Assembly (NCBI GenBank): GCA_002470565.1
Contig: DKMQ01000066.1
Coordinates: forward strand, 5,855 to 69,854
DNA from: Oceanospirillaceae bacterium UBA7410
GTDB taxonomy: Bacteria > Pseudomonadota > Gammaproteobacteria > Pseudomonadales > Balneatricaceae
Reading direction: 5' to 3'
Length of the DNA: 64,000 bases
Every line of letters starts with the position of its first letter. The first letter of the stretch is position 1. The notes under the pieces are model-generated. The model was not told the DNA's origin. It saw only the letters and a program-made list of their open reading frames with translations, and made no database searches. A program made the translations under genes and the position numbers. Positions 20,095 to 28,445 of the stretch are shown piece by piece.

Positions 20095-20895
20095 TTATTT
20101 CTCTATGGACTGAATAAATGTTTTCATAATGTGAAGGCTTTCTTTGGGTGCTTCCATAGGTAGCATATGCCCCATACCATTAACCACGTGTGTTTGAGCA
20201 TTTAAAGCATGGGCTAGTTTCAAGCCTTCTTTTTTTGGCGTCATGCGATCTTGTTCAGCAAGAATGACGCAGCTAGGGCAGTCTGCATCTGCTACTTGCT
20301 GAGCTTTATTTGCTCCTTCAATATATGCGTTGCATGCGGCAAGGTCTATTGCTAAAGGATTACTGGCCATAATGCGTGAGCCTATGCCAATAGGCTGCAT
20401 CCCTGGTACGGCACTTGCGCCATGCTGGTGTTTGCTGCCAAAGCCCCATTGCAGCATCATAGCTGCAGCATTTGCTGGATTCTTTTGAGCCATATCCACT
20501 AACGCCGGATTAACAGGTATCGCGCTTGCTGTGGCAAGTGCCGTCACAGACTTCACTCTATCACCTAGTAGGGCTGCCGCCTCTAAGGCTACCAAAAACC
20601 CTTGAGAATGGCCTACTAAATGCACTTTGTCTACTTCTGCGGTATCCAAAGCACGCATAAGCCAAGCACCCATAGATTCGATGCTTGTGAGGGCTTGCCC
20701 CTGTGACAAGCTATGCTCTGGAAAATCTGGCGCGAATACACTAAAACCATGGAATGCAAACCAACGTGCCTGTAATGCCCAAGTGCGATGATCTGTGCCA
20801 GAACCATGCAGCAGCACTACAGTGGTTAAATTTGCATCAAAAGGTTTGCCGCCGGTAGCGATAAAGGTGTTGGCATTATCAACTTGAATATACAT
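20095..20895 (-). CDS. alpha/beta hydrolase in the dmdA operon
   Basis: A cytosolic 266-residue alpha/beta-hydrolase. It shows the oxyanion HGSGTDHRTW segment, nucleophile serine in VGHSQG, acid aspartate in ILAEQDRMTP, and the histidine in NGMGHMLPMEAP. No export signal is present. The ATG at 20895 has CAGG upstream and follows the metY stop by 1 nt. The next gene (FadN-like) starts 2 nt after its stop, so it is certainly co-transcribed. It may be an esterase or an acyl-CoA thioesterase; the substrate is unknown. Its placement among CoA and sulfur enzymes suggests it hydrolyses a product of that pathway, which is inference. Confidence 0.85.
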   Translation of the reverse strand: MYIQVDNANTFIATGGKPFDANLTTVVLLHGSGTDHRTWALQARWFAFHGFSVFAPDFPEHSLSQGQALTSIESMGAWLMRALDTAEVDKVHLVGHSQGFLVALEAAALLGDRVKSVTALATASAIPVNPALVDMAQKNPANAAAMMLQWGFGSKHQHGASAVPGMQPIGIGSRIMASNPLAIDLAACNAYIEGANKAQQVADADCPSCVILAEQDRMTPKKEGLKLAHALNAQTHVVNGMGHMLPMEAPKESLHIMKTFIQSIEK

Positions 20896-20896
20896 G

Positions 20897-22210
20897 TTAG
20901 ACCTGAGCCTCTTCTTGGCGAGCAACAACTTTAGCAGCTGCGCGCAAGCCTAAATTAAAATCAGCTTGTATGTCTTTAATCGTCTCTATACCAACAGAGA
21001 CACGAATAAGGTCTGCGCTTATGCCTGCTGATAACAAGTCTGCTTCTGTTAGGCGCGAGTGGGTAGTGCTGCCTGGATGCAGCACCAAAGTGCGAGAGTC
21101 ACCCACGTTGGCTAAATTTGAAGAAAGCTGTAAGGCATCAATAAAGGCTGCCCCGGCGCTGCGCCCACCTTTTACACCAAAAGTAAGCATTGAGCCTGCG
21201 CCTTTGGGAAATAAAGCTTTAGTGTGAGCATCTGCATCAATATCAGGGTGGTTTACCCATGCAACAGCGTCTTGTTCTTGCAGCCATGTCACCATAGCTT
21301 GAGCATTAGATACATGCTGCTGCATACGTAGGTTTAAGGTTTCTAAGCCCTGCAATAATAAAAACGCGTTATGAGGTGCCATTGCCGCACCTATGTCACG
21401 CATAGATTCACAACGAATACGCATAGCCAAAGCTGCAGGGCCAAACTCTTCCCAAAAATTCATCCCGTGAAATGGTTCATAAGGTTGAGTTAGTGTGGGG
21501 AAACGACCACTTTTAAGCCAATCAAAATTGCCACCATCAATAACCACACCACCAACAGCTGCGCCGTGGCCGCCAATCCATTTGGTTACAGAGTGCACGA
21601 CAACATCAGCGCCATGCTCAATAGGATTGTTAAGGTAAGGTGTTGCAAAAGTAGCATCTACTACTAAAGGGACTCCCTTCGCATGGGCCGTTTCGGCAAT
21701 GGCAGGCAAGTTAGATACATCTAAGCCTGGGTTGCCAATAGATTCACAAAAAACAAGTTTGGTGTTGTCTTGTATGGCGTTAGCCACTGCTTGTTGATCG
21801 TTTATATCTACAAAAGTAGAATCGATATTAAACCGTTTAAGGGTGTGTTTAAGCAACGTGGCCGTAGAGCCGTATATTTGCTTGGCACTGACAATATGAT
21901 CACCAGCTGAACATAGGCTAAAAAAGCTCACAAACAAAGCGCTCATTCCAGATGCTGTACAAATAGCCGCTGCACCGCCTTCTAATGCCGCCAAGCGTTG
22001 CTCTAACACGGCCACAGTAGGATTGGTTATGCGGCTATATATGTGCCCGCCTTGCTCTACGTTAAATAGAGCAGAAGCTTCATCTACACTGTCAAATACA
22101 TAAGAGGTAGTTTGGTAAATCGGCACAGCTCTTGAGCCATGATCTGATTCGGGTTGATAGCCACTGTGAAGCGCAATAGTATCGGCGCCTAAAAATGAAG
22201 ATTTGCTCAT
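20897..22210 (-). CDS. metY: O-acetylhomoserine sulfhydrylase (MetY type)
   Basis: A PLP enzyme of the Cys/Met-metabolism family that combines O-acetylhomoserine with sulfide to give homocysteine. Members are also known to accept methanethiol and give methionine directly. It has 437 residues. The N-terminal FLGADTIALHSGYQPESDHGSRAVPIYQTTSYVF is characteristic of MetY, and the Schiff-base lysine is K210 in SVTKWIGGHG. The C-terminus has the SRTLVLHPGSTTHSRL substrate carboxylate-binding segment. It lies 35 nt after dmdA and 1 nt before the hydrolase. Next to a DMSP demethylase, the likely use is recapture of methanethiol or sulfide. Confidence 0.9.
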   Translation of the reverse strand: MSKSSFLGADTIALHSGYQPESDHGSRAVPIYQTTSYVFDSVDEASALFNVEQGGHIYSRITNPTVAVLEQRLAALEGGAAAICTASGMSALFVSFFSLCSAGDHIVSAKQIYGSTATLLKHTLKRFNIDSTFVDINDQQAVANAIQDNTKLVFCESIGNPGLDVSNLPAIAETAHAKGVPLVVDATFATPYLNNPIEHGADVVVHSVTKWIGGHGAAVGGVVIDGGNFDWLKSGRFPTLTQPYEPFHGMNFWEEFGPAALAMRIRCESMRDIGAAMAPHNAFLLLQGLETLNLRMQQHVSNAQAMVTWLQEQDAVAWVNHPDIDADAHTKALFPKGAGSMLTFGVKGGRSAGAAFIDALQLSSNLANVGDSRTLVLHPGSTTHSRLTEADLLSAGISADLIRVSVGIETIKDIQADFNLGLRAAAKVVARQEEAQV

Positions 22211-22245
22211 AATGTTGCCTTGTTGTGCACAAAAGACACCTGTTT

Positions 22246-23370
22246 TTAAGTGCGTGCTTTAGGTATTAAGTTTAGGGCGTCAAAATTGAAAGGTAACGGT
22301 GTGAGTTGACCTTTTAACATACCAATTTGCGTGTGCACGTCTATTGAAAGGTGAGCGCCCAAAGCTGGTAAAGAGCATAATACAAATGCTAAATGTACGC
22401 CATATTTAGGCGAAAAAGCATGGCTAGTAATTTCCCCCACGTCTTGGCCATCTGCAGTCACATTTAACGTGGTCAATGCACATGCTTGGTCGATTACTAC
22501 GCCCATAAGTTGCTGTTGCGGCACATGCTTTCGCAAAGCAGGTAAAGATAGACTATCCACATCGGCATCTAAATTGACGTATTGGTTTAAACCACACTCA
22601 AAAGGCGTAGTGTCATAACCCATGTCATTGCCCAAAGATAACAGACCACTTTCAACCCTCTCAATTAAGTTTGGACAGCCTGGGCCTACATTGAGGTCTT
22701 CACCTTTAGCAAAAAGTTCATCCCATAATGGCAGGGCCAGGCTTTCATCATTAACATAGATTTCAAAGCCGCCTTGCTTGCTCCACCCAGAACGGGCCAC
22801 TTGCATCGCTACACCCTTGTAATACATAGGTTGGATGTTAAAAAACTTAATGTCACGCACACTCTCCCCAAATACTCTAGCCATTAAATCTTCGGCTTTT
22901 GGGCCTTGCACTGCTACAGGCCAAACATCAGGCTCACTCACGCTTACGTCTAAATTAAATCCAATGGCTAAGCCTTGTGCCCACAACATAACGTCTGTAT
23001 CAGCAATCGATAGCCACCAATCATTTTCTGTGAGTTTGATAGCGATAGGGTCATTAACAATGCCCCCTTGTGGATTGCACAAAGGCACATAAAAGCAACG
23101 TCCAATGCGGGCTTTTGATAAATCCCTAGGCGTCATAAGCTGAATCAATCGGTAGGCATCTGGCCCACTAATAGCCACTTGCTTTTCAGCCGATACGTCC
23201 CACACTTGAACATGTTCACACAAATGCCAGTAATCTTCTTCTACACTGCGAAACTTAGTCGCAAGTAAAGTGTGATTATAAACTGTGTAGCCCTTCACTC
23301 CAGCAGCCTCAACTCTGCTAGTAAATGGAGTAGAACGTGTGCGACGAGAGACGGAAAGTTCTGGATTCAT
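22246..23370 (-). CDS. dmdA: dimethylsulfoniopropionate demethylase DmdA (GcvT-fold)
   Basis: Transfers a methyl group from DMSP to tetrahydrofolate, giving methylmercaptopropionate. The product has 374 residues and the GcvT fold. It follows the known SAR11 DmdA closely in recognisable blocks: SRRTRSTPFTSRVEAAGVKGYTVYNH at the N-terminus, LCEHVQVWDVSAEKQV, LMTPRDLSKARIGRCFY, NDWWLSIADTDVMLWAQGLAIG, VARSGWSKQGGFEIYV and CPNLIERVESGLLSLGNDM. Generic GcvT proteins lack these combinations, and no gcvH or gcvP is nearby. It is the first gene of dmdA-metY-hydrolase-fadN. A methyltransferase for another sulfonium or betaine substrate cannot be fully excluded. Confidence 0.85.
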   Translation of the reverse strand: MNPELSVSRRTRSTPFTSRVEAAGVKGYTVYNHTLLATKFRSVEEDYWHLCEHVQVWDVSAEKQVAISGPDAYRLIQLMTPRDLSKARIGRCFYVPLCNPQGGIVNDPIAIKLTENDWWLSIADTDVMLWAQGLAIGFNLDVSVSEPDVWPVAVQGPKAEDLMARVFGESVRDIKFFNIQPMYYKGVAMQVARSGWSKQGGFEIYVNDESLALPLWDELFAKGEDLNVGPGCPNLIERVESGLLSLGNDMGYDTTPFECGLNQYVNLDADVDSLSLPALRKHVPQQQLMGVVIDQACALTTLNVTADGQDVGEITSHAFSPKYGVHLAFVLCSLPALGAHLSIDVHTQIGMLKGQLTPLPFNFDALNLIPKART

Positions 23371-23388
23371 AATAGTACAACCAAGCCA

Positions 23389-23416
23389 AATATATATCGA
23401 AAATAATTGTCGTCAA
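23389..23416 (-). promoter_or_regulatory. putative sigma-70 promoter of the dmdA operon
   Basis: On the minus strand TTGACG (23416-23411) is followed after 16 nt by TATATT (23394-23389), 19 nt before the dmdA start codon. The leader would therefore be very short, leaving little room for a riboswitch. Any control is more likely at the promoter. Confidence 0.5.
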
Positions 23417-23587
23417 TATACGCCCACGTAGCAGCCTAGGAAATAGATAAACCTAGTCAGTCATTTTTTAAACGAGTTAGGGTTTTTGGTGCAAAGTTCA
23501 AACTAAAACTGGGCTAATTATAAGTGATAAGCCCAAGTCTGTGAAAAGCTTAAGGAAGGCTTTTAAGTAGCCGCTAATTTTTTAAGC

Positions 23588-24523
23588 CTAGGGTGAAACC
23601 ATCATATAGTCTGGCACAATGCCAGACTGGGTAATGTAGGGTGTAATGTTTTGTTTTGCGAATAAGCCATGGCCTGTAATCAGGGCTGTTTTTATCCCAT
23701 ATGCAGCGCCACCCAGTATGTCTGTGTGCAAAGTGTCGCCCACCATTAATATGCGGTGTCTTGGTGTGTCCTCTAAACCTTGGCATGCAAGTTGAAAAAT
23801 ATTAGCAAAGGGTTTGCCAAAAAAATGCAGGCTAACCTCGTTTATTTGGCTTAGCTGATGAGCAAAGTAACCAGGCTCTAAACTTAAATGATGCTCATTG
23901 GGTGCGACCAAATCTGGATTTCCTACCCACACTGGGCGAGGTTTTTTTATCAGGCTGCGCACGAGCAGTTGTTGCCTGTGTTGAGTCCAATAAGATGCTC
24001 CCAATAGGATAAAACCACCAACCTTATCAAATAGCGCGCCATCATCACCTAAAGCAACACTAGCTACAGGTAATTCGTGTAACTGTGAATCAGGTCTGGC
24101 CATAACGCCCCATAAAGCGTTGGTGTTTTGTGCACCAAAGCTATGAGCCAGTGCGTTACACAGTGCGTTCCGGCTAGCTATAATATGATCTGCGTCAAAA
24201 TCAAAACCCATACACTTAAATTTTTTCTTAGATTCACTTGCAGGCAGGCTAGCGCCGTTGGTTAATACCATCACTTTCTTGCCAGCTAATTGCAGCGCAG
24301 ATACAGCTGCAGGGGCTGTTTTTATGCTTGTTTGGCCAACATTAAGCACACCAAAGGCATCCAGCAAGAACACGTCAAAGTCATCCATCAAGTCAGTTAG
24401 GCCTTCAACCCATTGGCTTGTCTGTGGGAAACTTGCCTTGGGCAGTGTGTGCCTTATGGTTTGGTAATGTTCAAAAGCCCACGCAGTGTTTATTTCACTT
24501 GGGTGTGGGTAGGTTTTAATCAT
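23588..24523 (-). CDS. HAD-superfamily class IIA hydrolase (TIGR01459-like)
   Basis: A 311-residue phosphatase-type protein. The nucleophile motif is FDVFLLDAFGVLNVG near residue 52. Motif II is VLTNGA, and the class IIA C2 cap includes GDDGALFDKVGGFILLGASYW. The C-terminal motif III/IV is MVGDTLHTDILGGAAYGIKTALI, with the aspartates of the metal site. It has DAFGV where classical members have DxDGT, as is usual for this subgroup. The substrate is unknown; sugar phosphates or nucleotides are possible. It lies 18 nt downstream of the ion-channel gene and is probably co-transcribed with it. Confidence 0.8.
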   Translation of the reverse strand: MIKTYPHPSEINTAWAFEHYQTIRHTLPKASFPQTSQWVEGLTDLMDDFDVFLLDAFGVLNVGQTSIKTAPAAVSALQLAGKKVMVLTNGASLPASESKKKFKCMGFDFDADHIIASRNALCNALAHSFGAQNTNALWGVMARPDSQLHELPVASVALGDDGALFDKVGGFILLGASYWTQHRQQLLVRSLIKKPRPVWVGNPDLVAPNEHHLSLEPGYFAHQLSQINEVSLHFFGKPFANIFQLACQGLEDTPRHRILMVGDTLHTDILGGAAYGIKTALITGHGLFAKQNITPYITQSGIVPDYMMVSP

Positions 24524-24541
24524 TATATATTAGCCTTAGCT

Positions 24542-25333
24542 TCAGCCGTCACGATGTTTTAAAAGCGCTTTTATTTCAGCTAGTTCAGCGCGCAGGTCAG
24601 TCATAGAAGGCTCACCCTCGGCTAATCGCTCGGCTGCATTTTCATTTTCCATAACGTTTACCACAATGCCAATAACCATGTTTAAAAATGCAAAAGTGGT
24701 GAGAAAAATAAAGCTTAAGAAAAACACCCAAGCATAGCCATACACAGCCATTACTTCATACATTACGTCTGTCCAATCTTCAAAGGTCATCACCCTAAAT
24801 AGGGTGAGCATAGAGATCGCTATATCTCCCCATAACACCGAATTAATAGTGCTAAAAAAGGTAGTGCCTACCGCGGCGTAGATGTAGAAAATTATAAACA
24901 TCAACATAAGCACATAGCCTAGCTGGGGCAGGGCTTTGATTAATGAGTTAAGTAATATACGCAGCTCAGGCACTACAGATACCATGCGTAACACACGGAA
25001 AATACGTATTAGCCTTCCCACTAAAGCCAGTTCGCTATCTTCAATAGGAATAAGGCTCACCACCACAATAATGGTGTCGAAAAGGTTCCAGCCATTTAAG
25101 AAAAATCGACTTTTAACAGGGTCGCCAGCAAAGCGAATACTTATTTCTATTAAGAAAAACACCGTGATGCCAAGGTCTAGATAGCCAATAAAGTTGATGA
25201 GCTGCGCTGGCATGTTATAGGTTTTAGCACCGATCACTAGTGCAGAAAGTAAGATGATGCTCACCACGAATAATTCAAAAACTTTGTTAGATCGTAGGGT
25301 GTATAAGCGTGTTTGCATGCTAGATGACATCAT
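24542..25333 (-). CDS. BacNav-type voltage-gated cation channel
   Basis: A 263-residue, six-TM, single-domain channel that would act as a homotetramer in the inner membrane. Segments S1-S3 span residues 18-98. S4 (residues 104-122) carries four arginines at three-residue spacing (R107, R110, R113, R116). The pore-loop filter is TFEDW at residues 183-187, and S6 (about 202-228) has NMVIGIVVNVMEN. A C-terminal coiled coil (residues 245-260) is typical for tetramer assembly. The filter differs from the TLESW of NaChBac by an extra acidic residue (D186), which raises the question of Na+ or Ca2+ selectivity. An ATG five codons inside is an alternative start. Confidence 0.88.
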   Translation of the reverse strand: MMSSSMQTRLYTLRSNKVFELFVVSIILLSALVIGAKTYNMPAQLINFIGYLDLGITVFFLIEISIRFAGDPVKSRFFLNGWNLFDTIIVVVSLIPIEDSELALVGRLIRIFRVLRMVSVVPELRILLNSLIKALPQLGYVLMLMFIIFYIYAAVGTTFFSTINSVLWGDIAISMLTLFRVMTFEDWTDVMYEVMAVYGYAWVFFLSFIFLTTFAFLNMVIGIVVNVMENENAAERLAEGEPSMTDLRAELAEIKALLKHRDG

Positions 25334-25368
25334 AGATGGAAGCTCAGTATGTGAAATTAATCAATGTG

Positions 25369-26403
25369 TTATGTACTATAGCGCGTGCTTATCAGCCCGC
25401 CAATGATGATGAAAATAAGCGTGACTATAGAGCCAGTAGCCATTACTGCTGTGCCAGACAAACCAGCCCCGACCGAACAACCACTAGCAAGCACCGAACC
25501 TACCCCCATCAGCATACCCGCTAATAAATAACGTCTAATAGGCAGTTTTTGGGTAAAGCTTTGAAGATTAAAGTCTTGGCGTATAAGGCTCACAATAAGT
25601 GCGCCCAAAAAGCACCCTCCCACAAGGCCTGCTGCAAGTCTAATAAAGGGCGCGTCAACAGACATAAGGGCAATGAGGCTTTGCGCCGTGGGTGCGCTAA
25701 AAGTGATACTTTGGGGTAATATGTCATTAAAAGTGTGATAAGCCACAAAGCTTGTTACATACCAACCAAGTGCAATAGCAAGGCCTACTATAGTGCCACC
25801 CATTAAATGTGACCAAGCTTGACGTTTAATCAGCATAACTAAGCAAACTAAGGCAATGCTAGCGCTAATAAATAAAAACAGTGTGGGCGAAAATGGCACG
25901 AAATCGTGTACTTGATTGTACGATGGATTAAGGCGCCAGAGCTCTTGCACGCTATGTCTAAAAGATACCAGCTGTCCACCATAGGTGAGCTGAGCGAAAA
26001 CCGCAAAAGTGCCAAAGGTAACAAGAGAGCGTAAGTTGCCCGTGGTGATCAAGATGATTTGACGTGAGACGCAGCCACGGCTGAGTATCATGCCAAAGCC
26101 AAACATTAAACCACCTACGATAGAGCCGCTAAGGCTAGCTTGAACTGCAATGACGGGTGCTTCGCTGATATCACTGGCATCGCCTTGCAGCAGTAGCTGG
26201 GTGAAAGTGATGGCAATAGCTAAGCCTAGTAGCCAAGTGTAGCTAGTGCTGGTGAATTTGAATGTCGATAAATCTAGCACAAAGCCGCGTAGGCAAAAGT
26301 TGCTCATGCTAGCACCTATGCCAAAGGCCAAGCCCATGACTAATCCTAAATAAAGTTGTAACGGCTGAATGCCAATGTTTAAGATGAGCTGTTCGTAATC
26401 CAT
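25369..26403 (-). CDS. YeeE/YedE (TsuA-type) sulfur transporter
   Basis: A 344-residue inner-membrane protein with about nine hydrophobic helices. It belongs to the YeeE/YedE family, whose characterised member TsuA takes up thiosulfate through a chain of conserved cysteines. The characteristic cysteine motifs are present: NFCLRGFVLD near residue 37, SRGCVSRQ near residue 110 and ASGCSVGAGLSGTAVM near residue 310. It is placed between an exported DsrE-like gene and the channel gene, next to the Sox cluster, which supports a thiosulfate or related sulfur substrate. No TusA (YeeD) partner is fused or adjacent. Confidence 0.85.
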   Translation of the reverse strand: MDYEQLILNIGIQPLQLYLGLVMGLAFGIGASMSNFCLRGFVLDLSTFKFTSTSYTWLLGLAIAITFTQLLLQGDASDISEAPVIAVQASLSGSIVGGLMFGFGMILSRGCVSRQIILITTGNLRSLVTFGTFAVFAQLTYGGQLVSFRHSVQELWRLNPSYNQVHDFVPFSPTLFLFISASIALVCLVMLIKRQAWSHLMGGTIVGLAIALGWYVTSFVAYHTFNDILPQSITFSAPTAQSLIALMSVDAPFIRLAAGLVGGCFLGALIVSLIRQDFNLQSFTQKLPIRRYLLAGMLMGVGSVLASGCSVGAGLSGTAVMATGSIVTLIFIIIGGLISTRYST

Positions 26404-26494
26404 AATGTGTTAATTTAGATAATGTGATCTATCAATTATAACAAATTATAGGATTTTTGAGTGTAAAAATTACATATACATTCGTGGTAAGCCT

Positions 26495-26929
26495 CTAGGG
26501 CCTAAGGTACATATAACCTGCTTGCTGAAGCGCCACTATGGCTGGCAAGCCAGCTTGTACCATATCTTCTTTTGCAACGTCATACAGATCTTCTAAGCCA
26601 AGGTGGTAAGCTTGCAAAGTGTTATTACAGATTAAAAACTGGACGTCTTGAAGGCGAAGGCTATCTAAGGCGATTTGTTTGGCTGAATCAGTTTTGGCAG
26701 CAATAAGATATTCTAACGCTGCGCCATGAATCATAACCTTTAAATCAATACTGTCTTCTCCAACAGCTTCGATGTGATTATTTATATTGCCAAAAGTTGC
26801 GCTAATACGGCTTATATCGCTGTAGTTAATGTGATAAACCACTTTTTGTGATGCGTAATCTTCTGCCCCAAAACCTACGGGGGCAGCGAACAAGAGAAAT
26901 AACCCTAATAAATTTCTACATCCAAACAT
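26495..26929 (-). CDS. exported DsrE/DsrF-like protein next to sox
   Basis: A 144-residue protein with an N-terminal signal peptide (MFGCRNLLGLFLLFAAPVGFGA) followed by a DsrE-like (COG1416) domain. Visible core features are KVVYHINYSDI at the first strand, IDLKVMIHGAALEYLI in the middle and VQFLICNNTLQAYHLGLEDL near the end, including one cysteine in the position of the family's reactive cysteine. I chose the ATG at 26929 because the signal peptide begins there; the GTG 30 nt upstream would add a polar extension. It is divergent from soxC and upstream of the YeeE-type gene. A periplasmic sulfur-handling role is inferred from context. Confidence 0.75.
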   Translation of the reverse strand: MFGCRNLLGLFLLFAAPVGFGAEDYASQKVVYHINYSDISRISATFGNINNHIEAVGEDSIDLKVMIHGAALEYLIAAKTDSAKQIALDSLRLQDVQFLICNNTLQAYHLGLEDLYDVAKEDMVQAGLPAIVALQQAGYMYLRP

Positions 26930-26992
26930 GACAAAATCACCACTACAAACCTTTACCACAATATAGCATATCTATGTGTACTCATTTTATCG

Positions 26993-27019
26993 TGCTTATA
27001 TAAATTTATTATATAAGCA
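26993..27019. promoter_or_regulatory. candidate sox operator: perfect 11-bp inverted repeat
   Basis: TGCTTATATAA and TTATATAAGCA flank a 5-nt spacer (ATTTA), forming a 27-bp perfect palindrome between the DsrE-like gene and soxC. AT-rich palindromes of this size are typical of ArsR-family sulfur regulators (BigR/YgaV/SoxR types), but no such regulator gene is in the window. A second, shorter inverted repeat (GAGAC-CTAA-GTCTC) lies at 27047-27060. Confidence 0.65.
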
Positions 27020-27125
27020 TATGCCTTTTAGCTTGTTTTAGAATATGAGACCTAAGTCTCTTGATACATTTGCCTTTAGTTAAGTATCCTAAGCCATTGC
27101 TAAACTCAAATGACGCTACTTATCT

Positions 27126-28445
27126 ATGACTACTCCTAGTACCCAAGAACTTTTGCAAACCATGCAGAAGGCTAGTGAACACTTAAGTATTAACGACCGG
27201 CGTGAGTTTTTGCGTCGTGGCATGAGCTATGTTGCGGGCGCAGCTGCTGTAGGTGGTACTACCATCGCATCAGCGGCTTCACTAACAAGTAACTTGCCAC
27301 CAAACGAGCCACAATGGGGTCGTCAATTGGGTACGGGGGTCGTAGAGAATCCTTACGGAATGCCGTCACGTTATGAAGCTCAGGTTGTGCGCCGCACAGT
27401 GCCTTGGCTTACAGCGGAATCTATCTCATCTATAAGTATGAGCCCACTTCAAGACCTTAAAGGTATTATTACGCCCAACGGATTGGTGTTTGAGCGTTAC
27501 CATGCAGGTGTACCTGACATCAATCCAGATGAACATCGTTTGATGATTCACGGTTTAGTGGATAATCCTTTAATCTTCACTATGGAAGATTTGATGCGAT
27601 TCCCTTCGGTATCGCAGATCAAGTTTATTGAATGCCCTGCTAACGGTGGTATGGAATGGCGTGGCCCGCAAATGGAAGCGCTCCAATTTACCCACGGCAT
27701 GTTAAGTTGTTGTGAGTGGACAGGCGTGCCTTTAAAAGTGTTGCTAGACGCTGCAGGTGTCCAAACTGAAGGTAAGTGGGTTTTGGCTGAAGGTGCAGAC
27801 GGTGCCCATATGAGCCGCTCTATTCCTATAGAAAAAGTGCTTGATGATACCCTTGTTGTTTATGCTCAAAATGGTGAAATGTTGCGCCCAGAGCAAGGCT
27901 ATCCATTGCGTTTGCTTAACCCTGGCTGGGAAGGTAATACCTCTATCAAATGGTTACGTCGTATCGAAGTAGGCGATCAGCCTTGGCATCATCGTGAAGA
28001 AACTTCTAAATATACCGATTTAATGGCCGATGGACGCGCGCGTCGATTTACCTTTGTGCAAGAGTGCAACTCAGTCATCACATCACCGTGCCCAGAAAAC
28101 CCCATACTTCGTAAAGGCTTTATAGAAGTTGAGGGTTTAGCTTGGACTGGTCGGGGCACGATAAAAGGTGTGGATGTTTCTTTTGATGGTGGTGTGTCTT
28201 GGCGTCCGGCAAAATTAAAAGGTCTAGTGCTTGATAAAGCGCTGACTCGTTTTAGTTTTACCACCCAATGGCAAGGTGAGCCTTGGCTGATTCAAAGTCG
28301 AGCTTATGATGATACCGGCTATGTACAGCCTACGTTGGCCCAACTTAGAGAACAACGTGGCGTAAACACTATTTATCACAAAAATTCTATACATACTTGG
28401 CAAGTAGCGCCAACAGGTGAGGTGAAAAATGTTCAAATTACTTAA
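27126..28445 (+). CDS. soxC: sulfite/sulfane dehydrogenase SoxC, molybdopterin subunit
   Basis: The molybdenum subunit of Sox(CD)2, the sulfane dehydrogenase that removes six electrons from the SoxY-bound sulfane sulfur in the periplasm. It has 439 residues and a Tat signal (NDRREFLRRGMSYVAGAAAVGG, about residues 23-44). The sulfite-oxidase fold is visible, including the molybdenum-cysteine region IKFIECPANGGMEWRG near residue 165, SIKWLRRIEVGDQPW, and the C-terminal dimerisation domain (VEGLAWTGRGTIKGVDVSFDGG). It overlaps soxD by 17 nt. It is the first gene of the sox transcript. Confidence 0.95.
   Translation: MTTPSTQELLQTMQKASEHLSINDRREFLRRGMSYVAGAAAVGGTTIASAASLTSNLPPNEPQWGRQLGTGVVENPYGMPSRYEAQVVRRTVPWLTAESISSISMSPLQDLKGIITPNGLVFERYHAGVPDINPDEHRLMIHGLVDNPLIFTMEDLMRFPSVSQIKFIECPANGGMEWRGPQMEALQFTHGMLSCCEWTGVPLKVLLDAAGVQTEGKWVLAEGADGAHMSRSIPIEKVLDDTLVVYAQNGEMLRPEQGYPLRLLNPGWEGNTSIKWLRRIEVGDQPWHHREETSKYTDLMADGRARRFTFVQECNSVITSPCPENPILRKGFIEVEGLAWTGRGTIKGVDVSFDGGVSWRPAKLKGLVLDKALTRFSFTTQWQGEPWLIQSRAYDDTGYVQPTLAQLREQRGVNTIYHKNSIHTWQVAPTGEVKNVQIT

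Noticed and set aside
23371-23587. SAM-type riboswitch ahead of dmdA/metY
   Set aside because: Only short hairpins (CTAGG/CCTAG, AAAAGC/GCTTTT) are seen; no SAM aptamer core could be recognised and the putative promoter leaves a leader of fewer than 20 nt.
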